A stretch of 64,000 nt of DNA from Rhabditophanes sp. KR3021 (Eukaryota; Nematoda; Chromadorea; Rhabditida; Alloionematidae), in NCBI GenBank assembly GCA_963281155.1, contig CAUJLY010000004.1, positions 1 to 64,000 of the forward strand. Reading direction: 5' to 3'. Shown here one piece after another: positions 32,995 through 42,186 of the stretch (the first letter of the stretch is position 1; the number at the start of each line of letters is the position of its first letter). Under the pieces are notes generated by a model. The model saw only the letters and a list, made by a program, of their open reading frames with translations. It was not told the DNA's origin and made no database searches. A program made the position numbers and the translations under genes.

Positions 32995-34273
32995 ATGCCT
33001 TTTACTTGTGGTGGAAAGACGAGAGTTGGCGTAAGTTAAAAGGGTCATTAGTTAGTCTAATGTTTACTTTAGATCATCGTACTATGCACGTTGTGTTGTA
33101 CAGCTATCCTCGCAAACATGAACACATACAACTTTACTAAAATTTGCAAAAGCAAAGATTCTTTCAAGGTTGTGGGTTTGCAGCTACATTTATGATGATC
33201 GGTTTTGTGTTACCTTCATGGGCAGTTTTGACTGAATCAGCTATTTGCATCTCCTTATTAACTGGATGTACTCAACTCAGTAACATTTGGTTGATGCCCG
33301 TTGCTGGAGCTTTATGCGACACAAATTACGGATGGCCATTAGTTTATTATTTACAAGCAATCATGTCAGCTGCCATTTACCTTACTTTTTCAATTTTCTT
33401 CACTGATTCACCAGCTGACCACAACTTTATGGGGGATGCTGAGTTGGAGAAGATAAGGAAAGACAAATCTGATCATGAAACAAATCCACCTACACCTTAC
33501 TGGCAAATCATCAAAGACAAAGCTGTGATAGTGATTTGGATTGCTGCTTTTGGAGACTTGATGGGCGTTTCATTGGCTGCCATGTCATACCCAACTTACC
33601 TGGACAAAGCACTCCATTACTCAGTCAAACACACGGGCATCATGGGTGGACTTCCCATTTTATTTCAATTCTTCATGAAAATAGGTTCAAGTGTGGTGAG
33701 TGATTTGTGGAAATCGAAAAGTGCTCTCTTCAAGGTGCGCTTCTTCAACTCAGTTTCACTGGCTGTATCGGGAGTTTTGTTTATTGGGATGGGCTTCATC
33801 CCAGAATCATGGAATACTTTTAGACTAATTTATTCCATCATCAATTTTGCCTGTCTCGGTGCTAATTCAGCTGCCTTTAATCTATGTGCTGTCTTATACT
33901 CGAGGCAATTCAGTAAATTTGTTGTGGGGCAGATTATTACTGTCTGGGCATCAACTATTATTATAGGTTTGTTTTGAATCCATTCAATTTATTTATATTT
34001 CTTTTTCTAGAGCCATTTGTTGTTACTTTCTTTAATACTAATAATACGTAAGTTTCAATGCTGCAGTCAAATATTTGCTAATTTAATTACAACCTGGTTA
34101 TTTTTAGAATGGGTGAATGGAGAAACATCTTTTACTTCCATGCTGCAATCCTAATCATCTCCAATTTTATTTTCTGTTTCTGGAGTAAAACAGATGCTGC
34201 TGAATGGACCAAAATCCCTTCTACCTCACCAGAACCCGTCCAAGAATCAAAGTTAAAAGAAGCTCAGACTTAA
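32995..34273 (+). pseudogene. SLC17-family anion transporter, internally deleted and frame-shifted
   Basis: Exon 1 (32995-33030, MPFTCGGKTRVG) and the start of exon 2 (33073 on) give transmembrane helix 1 followed by NTYNFTKIC, a motif of nematode SLC17-like carriers. About 100 codons (loop, helices 2 and 3) are then missing, and the sequence resumes in another frame at 33144 with FFQGCGFAATFMMIGFV. From there it is open to the end through three exons (to 33966, 34011-34047, 34108-34273; introns 44 and 60 bp). This part covers roughly helices 4-12 and ends with EWRNIFYFHAAILIISNF and a short tail. SLC17 carriers move organic anions such as glutamate, sialic acid or phosphate. The intact C-terminal part suggests a recent lesion, or a gene re-started downstream. 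Confidence 0.78.
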
Positions 34274-34640
34274 CTAAATTCTAATAATACCCCGTATTTT
34301 AAATATATTGTAAATATTTAGTACATTGTGTCTTTATATTATTACTACTTTTAATTAGTATCTATTTATTTAAACATCCATACTAGACTATTATTTAATA
34401 AAAGTACATTGTTCACATAATTAAAATGTCAACAATTGATCATCTATTATTATAATGTTATCAACTCCCCCAAATAAACCCAAAAAGTGTGGTCTTCTAG
34501 ATAAAATAAGTCACAATTTATGTTCGTTATTTTTGTTCCTATATTTCAAGGTCTTCTCCCCAGGCAATACGTTGATAACAAGTTTGATATTAATTAGATA
34601 AACATGATACCAAACGTAGACAATTGCACATTTAATTTCA

Positions 34641-35548
34641 ATGACAACGTTTCTAAAGTTATTTATTTTTTATTTTGTTGTGATTGTAGCTAATGGTCAT
34701 GAAAAAACAACAAGGTTTAAGAGACAAGGTGAGTTGAGTACGAGGTGGATTTCTAGGAGAGGTGGGATTGACGTTCCAGTGACCTTGACTAGTGTCATTA
34801 CTTGTTTGTCAGCTGGCATTAATGAAGCTATTTGTCTTGGACCTAGGGTTAGTTTGTTTGCTCCGAGGAAGTTGGTGGCTACTGAGAAGAAGGGCTTCTT
34901 TTATGGGTATAGGAATGGTGTTGATTTGAGGTAATTAAAAAAGTTAGTAAACAATGACTAATTTAATTAGAGGCTTGGAAAATGCAGGCATTCCTGGAAT
35001 ATCGGAAGACAACACTGAAATCGGTCATAGAATCGGTGCGACTGTTGCGGACAGAGGAACAGAGTTTGGAGTTGGGCAACATACTTTCAACTATTACAAA
35101 GATAATCTCGGAGGTGTAGTGGAAGCGGACAAAAATGGTGTAGGCGTAGACATAGGTTATCGGGCGGCAGCAGCTGACGACAAAGTCAAAATCAAAGCTT
35201 CTTTATTTGGAATTAGCGTAGGGGAACCTCAGGGAGACATTGCGAATCCGCCATTTATGCGTAGGTTATTAAATAACTTGTTGTCAATCTAAATATTGTA
35301 TTTGTATAGCTGGAAGCAGATACAGAGCCCCAACCTCATACTACTTCCAAAACGCAATAACAGGAAACCGTGCTCCTTTAGCCAGATATCAGCCACAAAC
35401 AAGAGATCAATGGTGGAGGTCACAATTTATGAATTATGGTCAGTTATTTATTACCTTATCTGAAGACTCTCTTTTAGGCGATGAATACAAGAGCAAAAAA
35501 GACAGACAATGTCCATGGTGCTTTGCTGCTCGTCCTTTTAACAAATAA
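34641..35548 (+). CDS. Secreted orphan protein, 259 residues
   Basis: Four exons (34641-34930, 34971-35260, 35310-35438, 35478-35548) with introns of 40, 49 and 39 bp keep one frame throughout. A clear signal peptide (TTFLKLFIFYFVVIVANG) is followed by a furin-like site (RFKRQ), so a propeptide may be cut. The mature part has two cysteines in ITCLSAGINEAICLGP, a Gly/Asp-rich middle (GHRIGATVADRGTEFGVG, GGVVEADKNGVGVDIGY) that looks like short beta repeats, an aromatic stretch (DQWWRSQFMNY) and a final CPWCFAARPFNK. I do not recognise the family. The donor after PPFM was chosen as C|GTAGGT because it alone keeps the next exon (GSRYRAPTSYYFQN) open. A downstream AATAAA is at about 35611. Confidence 0.75.
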
Positions 35549-35641
35549 AAACATAAATGCAACTCTGTTTATTTATTTTTAAATTAAATTAACCTTTTCG
35601 ACATAATAATAATAAAATTCACTGTTTTTGTGTTAATTGAG

Positions 35642-36167
35642 TTAGACGGATTTCCATCCGATTGTGAGTGGTGGGGCAGCAGGTGGGTTTTCAGGGATTG
35701 GAGCCGTGTCTGAAAACATAGGGTTCTTTATGAAGCATTTTAGGAGGTTCTTCTTCGACAACATTGCCTGGAATTTTTGGATTAGAATAGGATTGAGGCA
35801 AACTCACCGACAACATCGGACGGTCCTTCTAATAAAAGAGTCTTCATTGCAGATGGGGCATTTAGGGGTTGTCCCCAATATAAACACTTTGGTTAGCCAA
35901 ATTATGAGGCATTCCGAGGTAAACACTCGTCCCTACTCCGACACCAGGAATGATCTTCTTATTGAGATGAGGTGCACTATTTTGATAATTTCCCATGAAA
36001 TAAGTACTTTGTTGAGGACCACCAAGATAACTACTTGGATTGATGTGTTTCCGTGTTTCAGTTGGTTGTGGAGGAGTAGAAGCATCAGCATTATTTGTGA
36101 AAGCCCTACTTTCTCTGGAATCGACTCCTGCAATATTGGGAGCCATATAAAGATTTACTACAGGCAT
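35642..36167 (-). CDS. Orphan Pro/Asn-rich protein with CPIC motif, frame broken
   Basis: The first 101 codons (MPVVNLYMAPNIAGVDS... QSVYIGDNP) end in a stop. The overlapping next frame reads TTPKCPICNEDSFIRRTVRC up to a GTGAGT donor (35807), a 40-bp intron, and then two alternative endings: CCRRRTS, or a frame giving PIPENPPAAPPLTIGWK. The order, a Pro/Asn-rich leader then a CxxC half-site, recalls LITAF-like membrane-associated zinc proteins, but the second CxxC is not found. The switch between the first two frames happens at a GGGG run, so either a one-base indel or a sequencing slip is possible. The function is unknown. Confidence 0.35.
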
Positions 36168-36340
36168 GCATTTAGCTCGTTCTTTTGCATTAAAACCACG
36201 ATAATTACCCGACTATTAAACATCCCAAGTTAAGAAGACACAACATTTAAATGCTAGTAAAGTGGATAATTAAAATTTATTAGGAGATAATAATATGGAA
36301 AGAAGTGAATGTTGTCACCTGTTAAAATGAGTTACATAAT

Positions 36341-37038
36341 TTATACATTTAAAAGTTTTTGTTTATCAGAAGGGATTTCAAAGACTCTGGTTTGGTGCTT
36401 TTGTTTCCTACTGAATGCAATGTAAGTGTATAGCAGAGACCCAACCACACTTATGTTTACTCCAACCAAGTTTGCAAGTGTAAAAATGTAATCACCACTT
36501 GATATCATTCCTACATAAGTTACGATCAGATTCTAAAAAAGTTAGTTACCTTTAAAGTTCCAACACAACAAGTGGTTAGGGCCGAGTTGTAGTGATTGCA
36601 TTTGAGGAGTGCATAATTCAGGACAAACCCACATATACAGCACCACAGAAATAAAGTCAGCGTAAGTTCGGTTGCATGCCCTTCTCCGATATACTTGTGA
36701 ATTAGGTCGAAGTCTCCCAAACCATAGGTAATCAACATCGTAGGCACAATCATAAAGAGTGCGTTGTAAAACAAGATACCATTTTGCCCCAATTCATTGC
36801 TATTTAGCTTCTGCTTTGTGTAGACGGAACAGGCAACTGTAGCGAAGTTGTTTATGGTGATTAGAGAATAGCCTAGTGCGTCAAATGATAGATCGTAGAC
36901 CCCGGCAATAATTGAACCGATTATCATTAGAAACACAGGCCTTTTCACTGCTTCCGATGCCGTAACACCGAGTATAAGAAACTCCAAAATGGTTGTGATG
37001 AGGATTGAAAAGCGACGAAGGACGGTAAACATGGGCAA
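36341..37038 (-). CDS. SLC35D nucleotide-sugar transporter, C-terminal half only
   Basis: Exons 37038-36550 and 36532-36341 give 226 residues matching the second half of SLC35D/SQV-7 Golgi UDP-sugar transporters: LPMFTVLRRFSI, DALGYSLITINNFATVA, LGQNGILFYNALFMIVPT, NSALTTCCVGTLK, NLIVTYVGMISSGDYIF and VGVNISVVGSLLYTYIAF. The two exons are separated by a 17-nt segment that must be removed to keep frame. The first exon begins right after a TTGTTTTAG acceptor (near 37043), exactly where the family reads NLPMFTVLRRF. No upstream exon encoding helices 1-4 is found before the neighbouring remnant, so the gene looks 5'-truncated. The family exchanges UDP-sugars for UMP across the Golgi/ER membrane; a half protein is unlikely to transport. 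Confidence 0.85.
36533..36549 (-). other. Apparent 17-nt intron in the SLC35D gene
   Basis: On the minus strand GTAACTAACTTTTTTAG separates GGA-ACT-TTA-AAG from AAT-CTG-ATC. Removing it turns GTLKVTNFFRI-stop into GTLKNLIVTYVGMI, matching the family segment CIKNILITYIGM. It carries a GTAA donor, a CTAAC branch-like motif and a T-run plus AG in 17 nt. Confidence 0.7.
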
Positions 37039-37104
37039 ACTAAAACAATTAATTGGTCAATCAAATAAATTACTTATTTGATCATTTGAGTTCCATCTAG
37101 CCCA

Positions 37105-37735
37105 GACAGCAGATTGACAAGGTAAAACGATCAAAATAGGACGTAGTTCCCATTTTACTTGTCACGTCGCTGTACTGATTCATAAAAGGAACCTCTCGCC
37201 ATGACGAGGCTTTAGTCATGTTACCCCCAGGTTTCAAGCCAACGACCAGCTTATCCAGGACGCGCCCTTTTCCTGCATGGTTGTTTACTAAGTCTGAGAG
37301 TGCCGTTTTGTTGTCCCCACACTCCTATTAGCTTTTCCACCAGGTTTGAGGATAGTGGTTGCTTTAAGAGATTTGTTGGTCTCCATGAAGCCAGCATTGT
37401 ATGTGAATTGGTCTCCCACAATGGTCGTTTGGAAGACACGCCCTGTCTCAGTTTTTGATAAGACAGCTGAGAGATTCCTCTTACGGTGGGGATAGTTACA
37501 TTGTTCACCACATCAATAGACTCCTCTCTTTCATTGAAGACGTAGTAGGAACAGCAGCCCCATTTGTCTTGAAGTTGTCAATGTGACGAGATGTGAAGAA
37601 GCGTTGAAACCTACAACGGCCCTCACTATTCACACCATCAGGGAGTTTAGGGGAAGATTTTGGTTTTGTACTTGGATTGTGGGCAGTATCCATTTTAGGA
37701 GCTTTTGCTGGTCTTTTGCAAGAACCAGAATCCAT
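37105..37735 (-). pseudogene. Unidentified coding remnant spread over several frames
   Basis: Open segments follow each other in shifting frames on the minus strand. They are MDSGSCKRPAKAPKMDTAHN... to about 37560; then DKWGCCSYYVFNEREES; then RNLSAVLSKTETGRVFQTTI, VGDQFTYNAGFMETNKS and ILKPGGKANRS; then GKGRVLDKLVVGLKPGGNM, ending near 37105. Each has protein-like composition and each ends where the next begins. LKPGGK and LKPGGN occur in the last two blocks, hinting at an internal repeat. No family is recognised. Either a gene with at least three indels, or overlapping frames; the first is more likely. Confidence 0.5.
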
Positions 37736-37738
37736 TTA

Positions 37739-38411
37739 AGCTAGCAAAATGTAAGTAAGTTATAAAATGCACACAATAAATAATGTTTGGCAGATGATGT
37801 TCAAAAAAGTGATTTCTTCCAAAAAATGTCGTTGCAAGAGGTGTAGAGTAAAAAATGAAGGACAGCTATTTGGTGTAAATTAAAAAAGGAATCTATTGGA
37901 AGGGATGTACTTTGTTATCACTTTTACAAGGTAATTAGTTAATAAGTCATCTCAATCGCATACGTTTAAACTTTTTAGGGTAGAAAAACAAAAAGAGAAT
38001 GGTAATAATAAGGAAGTAGGTTTAAAAAGGAAAAAAGATTATTTGTTTGGGTTGATTAAGGTTGACATCGGTTTAAGGATGTAATTATTAGATGAGCAAT
38101 CATAATAAAGATGTTGAAGCAGTTTAGTGTAAAAAGATCAAAAATGAAGATTTCCATCACTTTAACAAGGCATTCTTTGAAGAAGCAATCAAAACTAAAC
38201 ACGTTGAAAGAGTTTAGGGGAAGTAGGTAAGAAATGGATTGTCTATGAAATAAATTTATATTTTTAGAGGAACTTTGTGATAGCTTTAAAGTGGCAATAA
38301 TTTAATAAACAAACATAATTAGAGAAGTTGAAAAAGTTTATTATAAATAGATCAAAAAAGGATTGTATTAAGAAGAAGATATGGTGAGATTAGACAAAAA
38401 TTTATTTACAA
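37739..38411. other. Intergenic, purine-rich on the plus strand
   Basis: About 0.7 kb with repeated AAAAAG/GGAAG runs on the plus strand (many stops in all frames). It separates MED8 (3' side) from the remnant upstream of SLC35D. No gene is seen. Confidence 0.5.
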
Positions 38412-39104
38412 TTAATCAAAACACGATCCGTTTCCGAGTGCACCTTCTTTGGGTGCAGTGTCTTTATCAGTGACTGGTTTCTCCGGAATCAATTCAGTTC
38501 CATGCATGACAGCCATTACCATTCTCCGAGTTTCAGCTGGATTCGAAGTCATCTTTTCAAGGGAAACTTCTGCAGCACACTTATTCCCCTCACTTATAGC
38601 ACTTAACATACTCTCGAAATTTTTTGTCATGGCTAAGATTTGTTTGCCTACGTAGTCTACTTGCTTAGAAGCTATTTCATCCTCAATAGCCTGTTCCTCT
38701 TCCTCTGGAGTGGGCATCAATTTAGTTCTTAAATAATCGGGCAAAACATCGTGATTCCAGTAAGGAATTCGACCTTCACTCTTATGATACAAGTCCGCAT
38801 CAAAATCCATCGAAATAAACTGCGGAGCCAAGACGTGATTACTCAAATAAGCCCCCTCATCATCCATATTCCCATCCAAGGCACTTCGCTTCAGCAACTT
38901 TTGGACTTGACTAACTGCATTGGCTAATGAAGTCATCAAACCCATAATATCCTCATACTTCACATTATGTTGGGCAAGGGACAATTGATTCAATGTTTCC
39001 TCGATGATATACTTCATTTCACGAATTCTTGTCTCTAAATTGTGAATGGACTGACCTATCTTTTCTGGCTCATGTTGATAGCCACCGGAAAGTAAACGGG
39101 ACAT
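38412..39104 (-). CDS. mdt-8: Mediator complex subunit 8 (MED8)
   Basis: A single exon of 230 residues. The N-terminal half is helical and matches the MED8 head-module core (SIHNLETRIREMKYIIEETL, then DIMGLMTSLANAVSQVQKLL). The centre carries the family signature LAPQFISMDFDADLYHKSEG, RIPYWNHDVLPDYLRTK, where human MED8 has [32 protein letters not shown]. A following helix (VGKQILAMTKNFESMLSAIS) also aligns. MED8 sits in the head module that contacts RNA polymerase II and TBP. The Gln/Gly-rich tail of vertebrate MED8 is missing and is replaced by a short charged tail. Confidence 0.9.
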   Translation of the reverse strand: MSRLLSGGYQHEPEKIGQSIHNLETRIREMKYIIEETLNQLSLAQHNVKYEDIMGLMTSLANAVSQVQKLLKRSALDGNMDDEGAYLSNHVLAPQFISMDFDADLYHKSEGRIPYWNHDVLPDYLRTKLMPTPEEEEQAIEDEIASKQVDYVGKQILAMTKNFESMLSAISEGNKCAAEVSLEKMTSNPAETRRMVMAVMHGTELIPEKPVTDKDTAPKEGALGNGSCFD

Positions 39105-39787
39105 CTAAAATGATATTAAAATTAGTTTAAGGATGACAGATTAGGGTGTAAGAGAAGGTAAATAAGTAACTATTGGACACCACGTAGATACAACTGAAAT
39201 CACTTAATTTAAAGTGTTTCAAAATAGTTTGCCTTATTACATACTCATTTTGATGGTTGTTTACTCATTTTCGTGGTGTGGGATAAGGTTAACTTTAAAA
39301 TAATAGCTGGTATCAAATGAACTGACTTGTGGGAATAAGGAATTTTATGGAAGTCTTGGTCTATTTATGCAAATGAAATAATAATTTAAATGAGGAGATG
39401 GTTAATGTTACTACTCATTTGGGAAACAATTGATGGAATTCAACTTTTTTGCAATTGAAGCCAGCTAGTTAAAAATGATATCACAATAAGCTCTATACTG
39501 ATTGTTGTTTCTTATTTACAGCATCCATTGCTTGATTGTATCTAGCTGGATGAGTAATATTTGAATTAGTATCAAAACTGTATAGAGATCAAAATGATTC
39601 AAATTTAATTTTTGATTCGTCTTTGATGATCGTGCGAATTTAAAAATATTTGAGCCTAATATTTGATGTTGCGTATGTATTTTTGAGGAAAATAAGGATT
39701 AATAGAGGAAGGCTTAACTGTTGACATATTGTTCAAATATACCTTTTACTATAAAATGTTTTTTAAATATATTATGGCATACACAAC
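39105..39787. other. Intergenic between divergent MED8 and a secreted-protein gene
   Basis: 0.7 kb, AT-rich, expected to hold both promoters. No gene is seen. Confidence 0.5.
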
Positions 39788-40297
39788 ATGCAGTTCTTCC
39801 ACCGTTTACTTATTCTAGTCAATTTGATTGCTATCATTTATTCTCAAAAAGGAGTTTTCCTAAAATCCCTTTCTAAAAGACGATATGACGGGTGTGGTCA
39901 TGTCAATTGCCAGACTTTAGTTTGCCCTGTCAAATATAACAGACTTGCTTGGGGTAGCAGATGTTACAATCGTTGCTGCAAAGAAACTGCTACAGTCAAA
40001 CCTATCATTACAACCACTTATAAGGTTGATCGTGACTTAACAACAACCACATTAGATACCGCTACAATACCTACCACAACAAAGGAGTCTCCCAGTACAT
40101 CTGATCAGCTTTATACGACTTCGACAAAACTTTTAACTTCGACGGATGGACTTGATATTGAAACAACAAAAGGTATGTTCGGCACAACTGATCTGCTTCA
40201 CACAACAACAAAAGATATGATGGGCACAACTGATCACCTTTACACTACGACAAATGAAATATCGGATACAACGGAAGGGTCTGGAATGGATTATTAA
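39788..40297 (+). CDS. Secreted Cys-rich and Thr-rich (mucin-like) protein
   Basis: A single exon of 169 residues. A signal peptide (FFHRLLILVNLIAIIYS) precedes a compact domain with six cysteines (C-x4-C-x4-C-x12-C-x3-CC between about residues 37 and 65), then a Thr/Ser-rich tail of about 100 residues. The tail has imperfect 12-residue units GTTDLLHTTTKDMM / GTTDHLYTTTNEIS, a good candidate for O-glycosylation. There is no membrane anchor, so the protein should be exported, perhaps to a surface coat or gland secretion. The family is not recognised. An AATAAA signal sits 15 bp after the stop. Confidence 0.75.
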   Translation: MQFFHRLLILVNLIAIIYSQKGVFLKSLSKRRYDGCGHVNCQTLVCPVKYNRLAWGSRCYNRCCKETATVKPIITTTYKVDRDLTTTTLDTATIPTTTKESPSTSDQLYTTSTKLLTSTDGLDIETTKGMFGTTDLLHTTTKDMMGTTDHLYTTTNEISDTTEGSGMDY

Positions 40298-40438
40298 ACT
40301 ATTTTCATAAATAAAATACATTCAATATTGGAACAAACAATTTTAAAAACATAAATTTTGTAAAACTTTCTTATTAACGAAATGTTGTATGTGTTACAAT
40401 AAATAGATACAAAGTTTAGCATTATTTACCTAAATAAT

Positions 40439-42186
40439 TTAAAAAGTGATTACTGAGCTGTCACAGTTCCCTTGTGGCAAACAAATGTCATATTTAATCC
40501 AAACATTTTCCGATTTGATATATGAGTATATGTCGCTGATGGTCCCAGATTTTTGCCATCCACCGAGAATTAAATTTGCACGTTTAGTTTCAACAGATGA
40601 TGCCGAAATTAACGTAAGAGGCAAACTTGCAATGGCTCTCCAACTATTAGTTGATAACTCATAAATGCGGCACTCATCCTTAACTGAATCTTCAATTTCT
40701 CCTCCGCAACATAAAATATTATTGTTGCTTGTTGAAACAGCCGCATCAAAACTTTTCAAAGGGTCTTCTCTTAAGAGAGTCCATCTTCCTTCGCGTTCAT
40801 CAAATCTAAAAATAATTAAAGGTACTCCTGCAAATTGTACTCACCTTTGAATATTCGAGCAACCTTCTCCGCCCGTAACATAAATAACTCCCTCAATCAC
40901 AACGGATTTATGTTTTTGAACAGGTGCCACCAAATCTACACTCTTGATCCAAGACATCTTTTCGGATTCAAAGCTAAAAATTATTTGAAATGCAAATTAT
41001 GTTTCTTACTAATCAACACTGCTAACTATATTGCCCCCTGCAAATCCACCAATTGAAAAGATTCTGCCTTCTACAACAGCACATGACGGGTATTTTGTGG
41101 GTAGATTCATCTCAAAATCAAGAGTCTCGGTCGTATTAGTTTCGATATCAAATCTAAAATTATGTTTTAATTTGTTCCAACAGATTGCTTACTTTTCAAT
41201 TTTTAGGTTGTTTAGGCCACCAAAATTGAAAACTTTGTTTCCAATTCGGCCACAAGCATGGCACTCTCTGTCTTCTACCAACTTTGCAACTTCCTCTGCT
41301 GCTCTAGAATTTAAATCTACACAAACAATGGAGTTCTTATTTGAAAGGCCTCCAACTAAAAGAATGCAAGTGATCAGCTATTCAATTATCAGCTTACACA
41401 AATAGACCTTTGAAAGATTGTTTAGATTATTGGCTGAATGAAAGGTATTTCTCATTGTTTCAAATAAAAAGGTAGTTATTTGAGGAAATTGATAAATAGT
41501 TGGATACTTTGAAGAATAAATATTCAAAATATAATAGTTGTCAATCTTGCCAAAATCAACTTTCATTAGCAAATTGAGAAATAAATTCTTTCGATTTTTC
41601 AAGTCATACTCAACCCATCTGGTAAAGATATCCAATATAACTGTTTGGTTTTGCTTTGATAAAAAGATCGGATCGAAAAGAACATTGAGATTGTCGTAAG
41701 AAAGTGAATCAAATGAGCTTTTTTGACTAATGTTGACAAAGTCTTCTTGAATTAGGTGTTTTGCTTGAATATTAAATTGGGAAAAGATGACGTCATTGGT
41801 CATTTCAAACATAATAGGCAATGTAACATTCTCCTCCTCCTTTTTTAACCATTCCTCCAATGCTGCTTTGATGTAAACACATTTCAAGTGCTTCTGGATG
41901 TTAATTAGTTTCAAAATGTCCCCGCTTCTCAACGCAAATGACTCTCCCTTGAGGATGAATTCAAAATAGCACTTGAAGTCATCCAAGGCAATCTCTACTA
42001 CTTCATATTTATCTGAAACATATTAAATTAGTTGGAACAGACCTTATGACTTTACCTTTGTGTCTTATCCTTCATGAATAAGTCATAAAAGTATTGACTA
42101 AAGTAAGAAAGAATAGATTTGGAAACATGTGCAGTGCCATCTTTGAAAGCTAACTCAGCATCGGCAAATGGGTTGTCTTGAGACAT
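40439..42186 (-). CDS. BTB-BACK-kelch protein (KLHL type)
   Basis: Six exons: 42186-42056, 42012-41398, 41355-41193, 41153-41010, 40973-40845, 40805-40439, with introns of 36-43 bp. The BTB domain spans exon 1 into exon 2 (FADAELAFKDGTAHVSKSIL, YFYDLFMKD), followed by a BACK domain (TVILDIFTRWVEYDLKNRK) and six kelch blades marked by VGGLSNK, FGGLNNL, IGGFAGG, TGGEGCS, CGGEIED and LGGWQKS. Such proteins are usually substrate adaptors for cullin-3 ubiquitin ligases. Exons 2-6 join in perfect phase. Exon 1 ends in phase 2 at CAAAG|GTAAAG, while exon 2 needs phase 1 after TTTCAG|ATAAATATG, so one base is missing at this junction. Either the gene carries a frameshift, translation starts in exon 2, or splicing is non-canonical. 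Confidence 0.85.
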
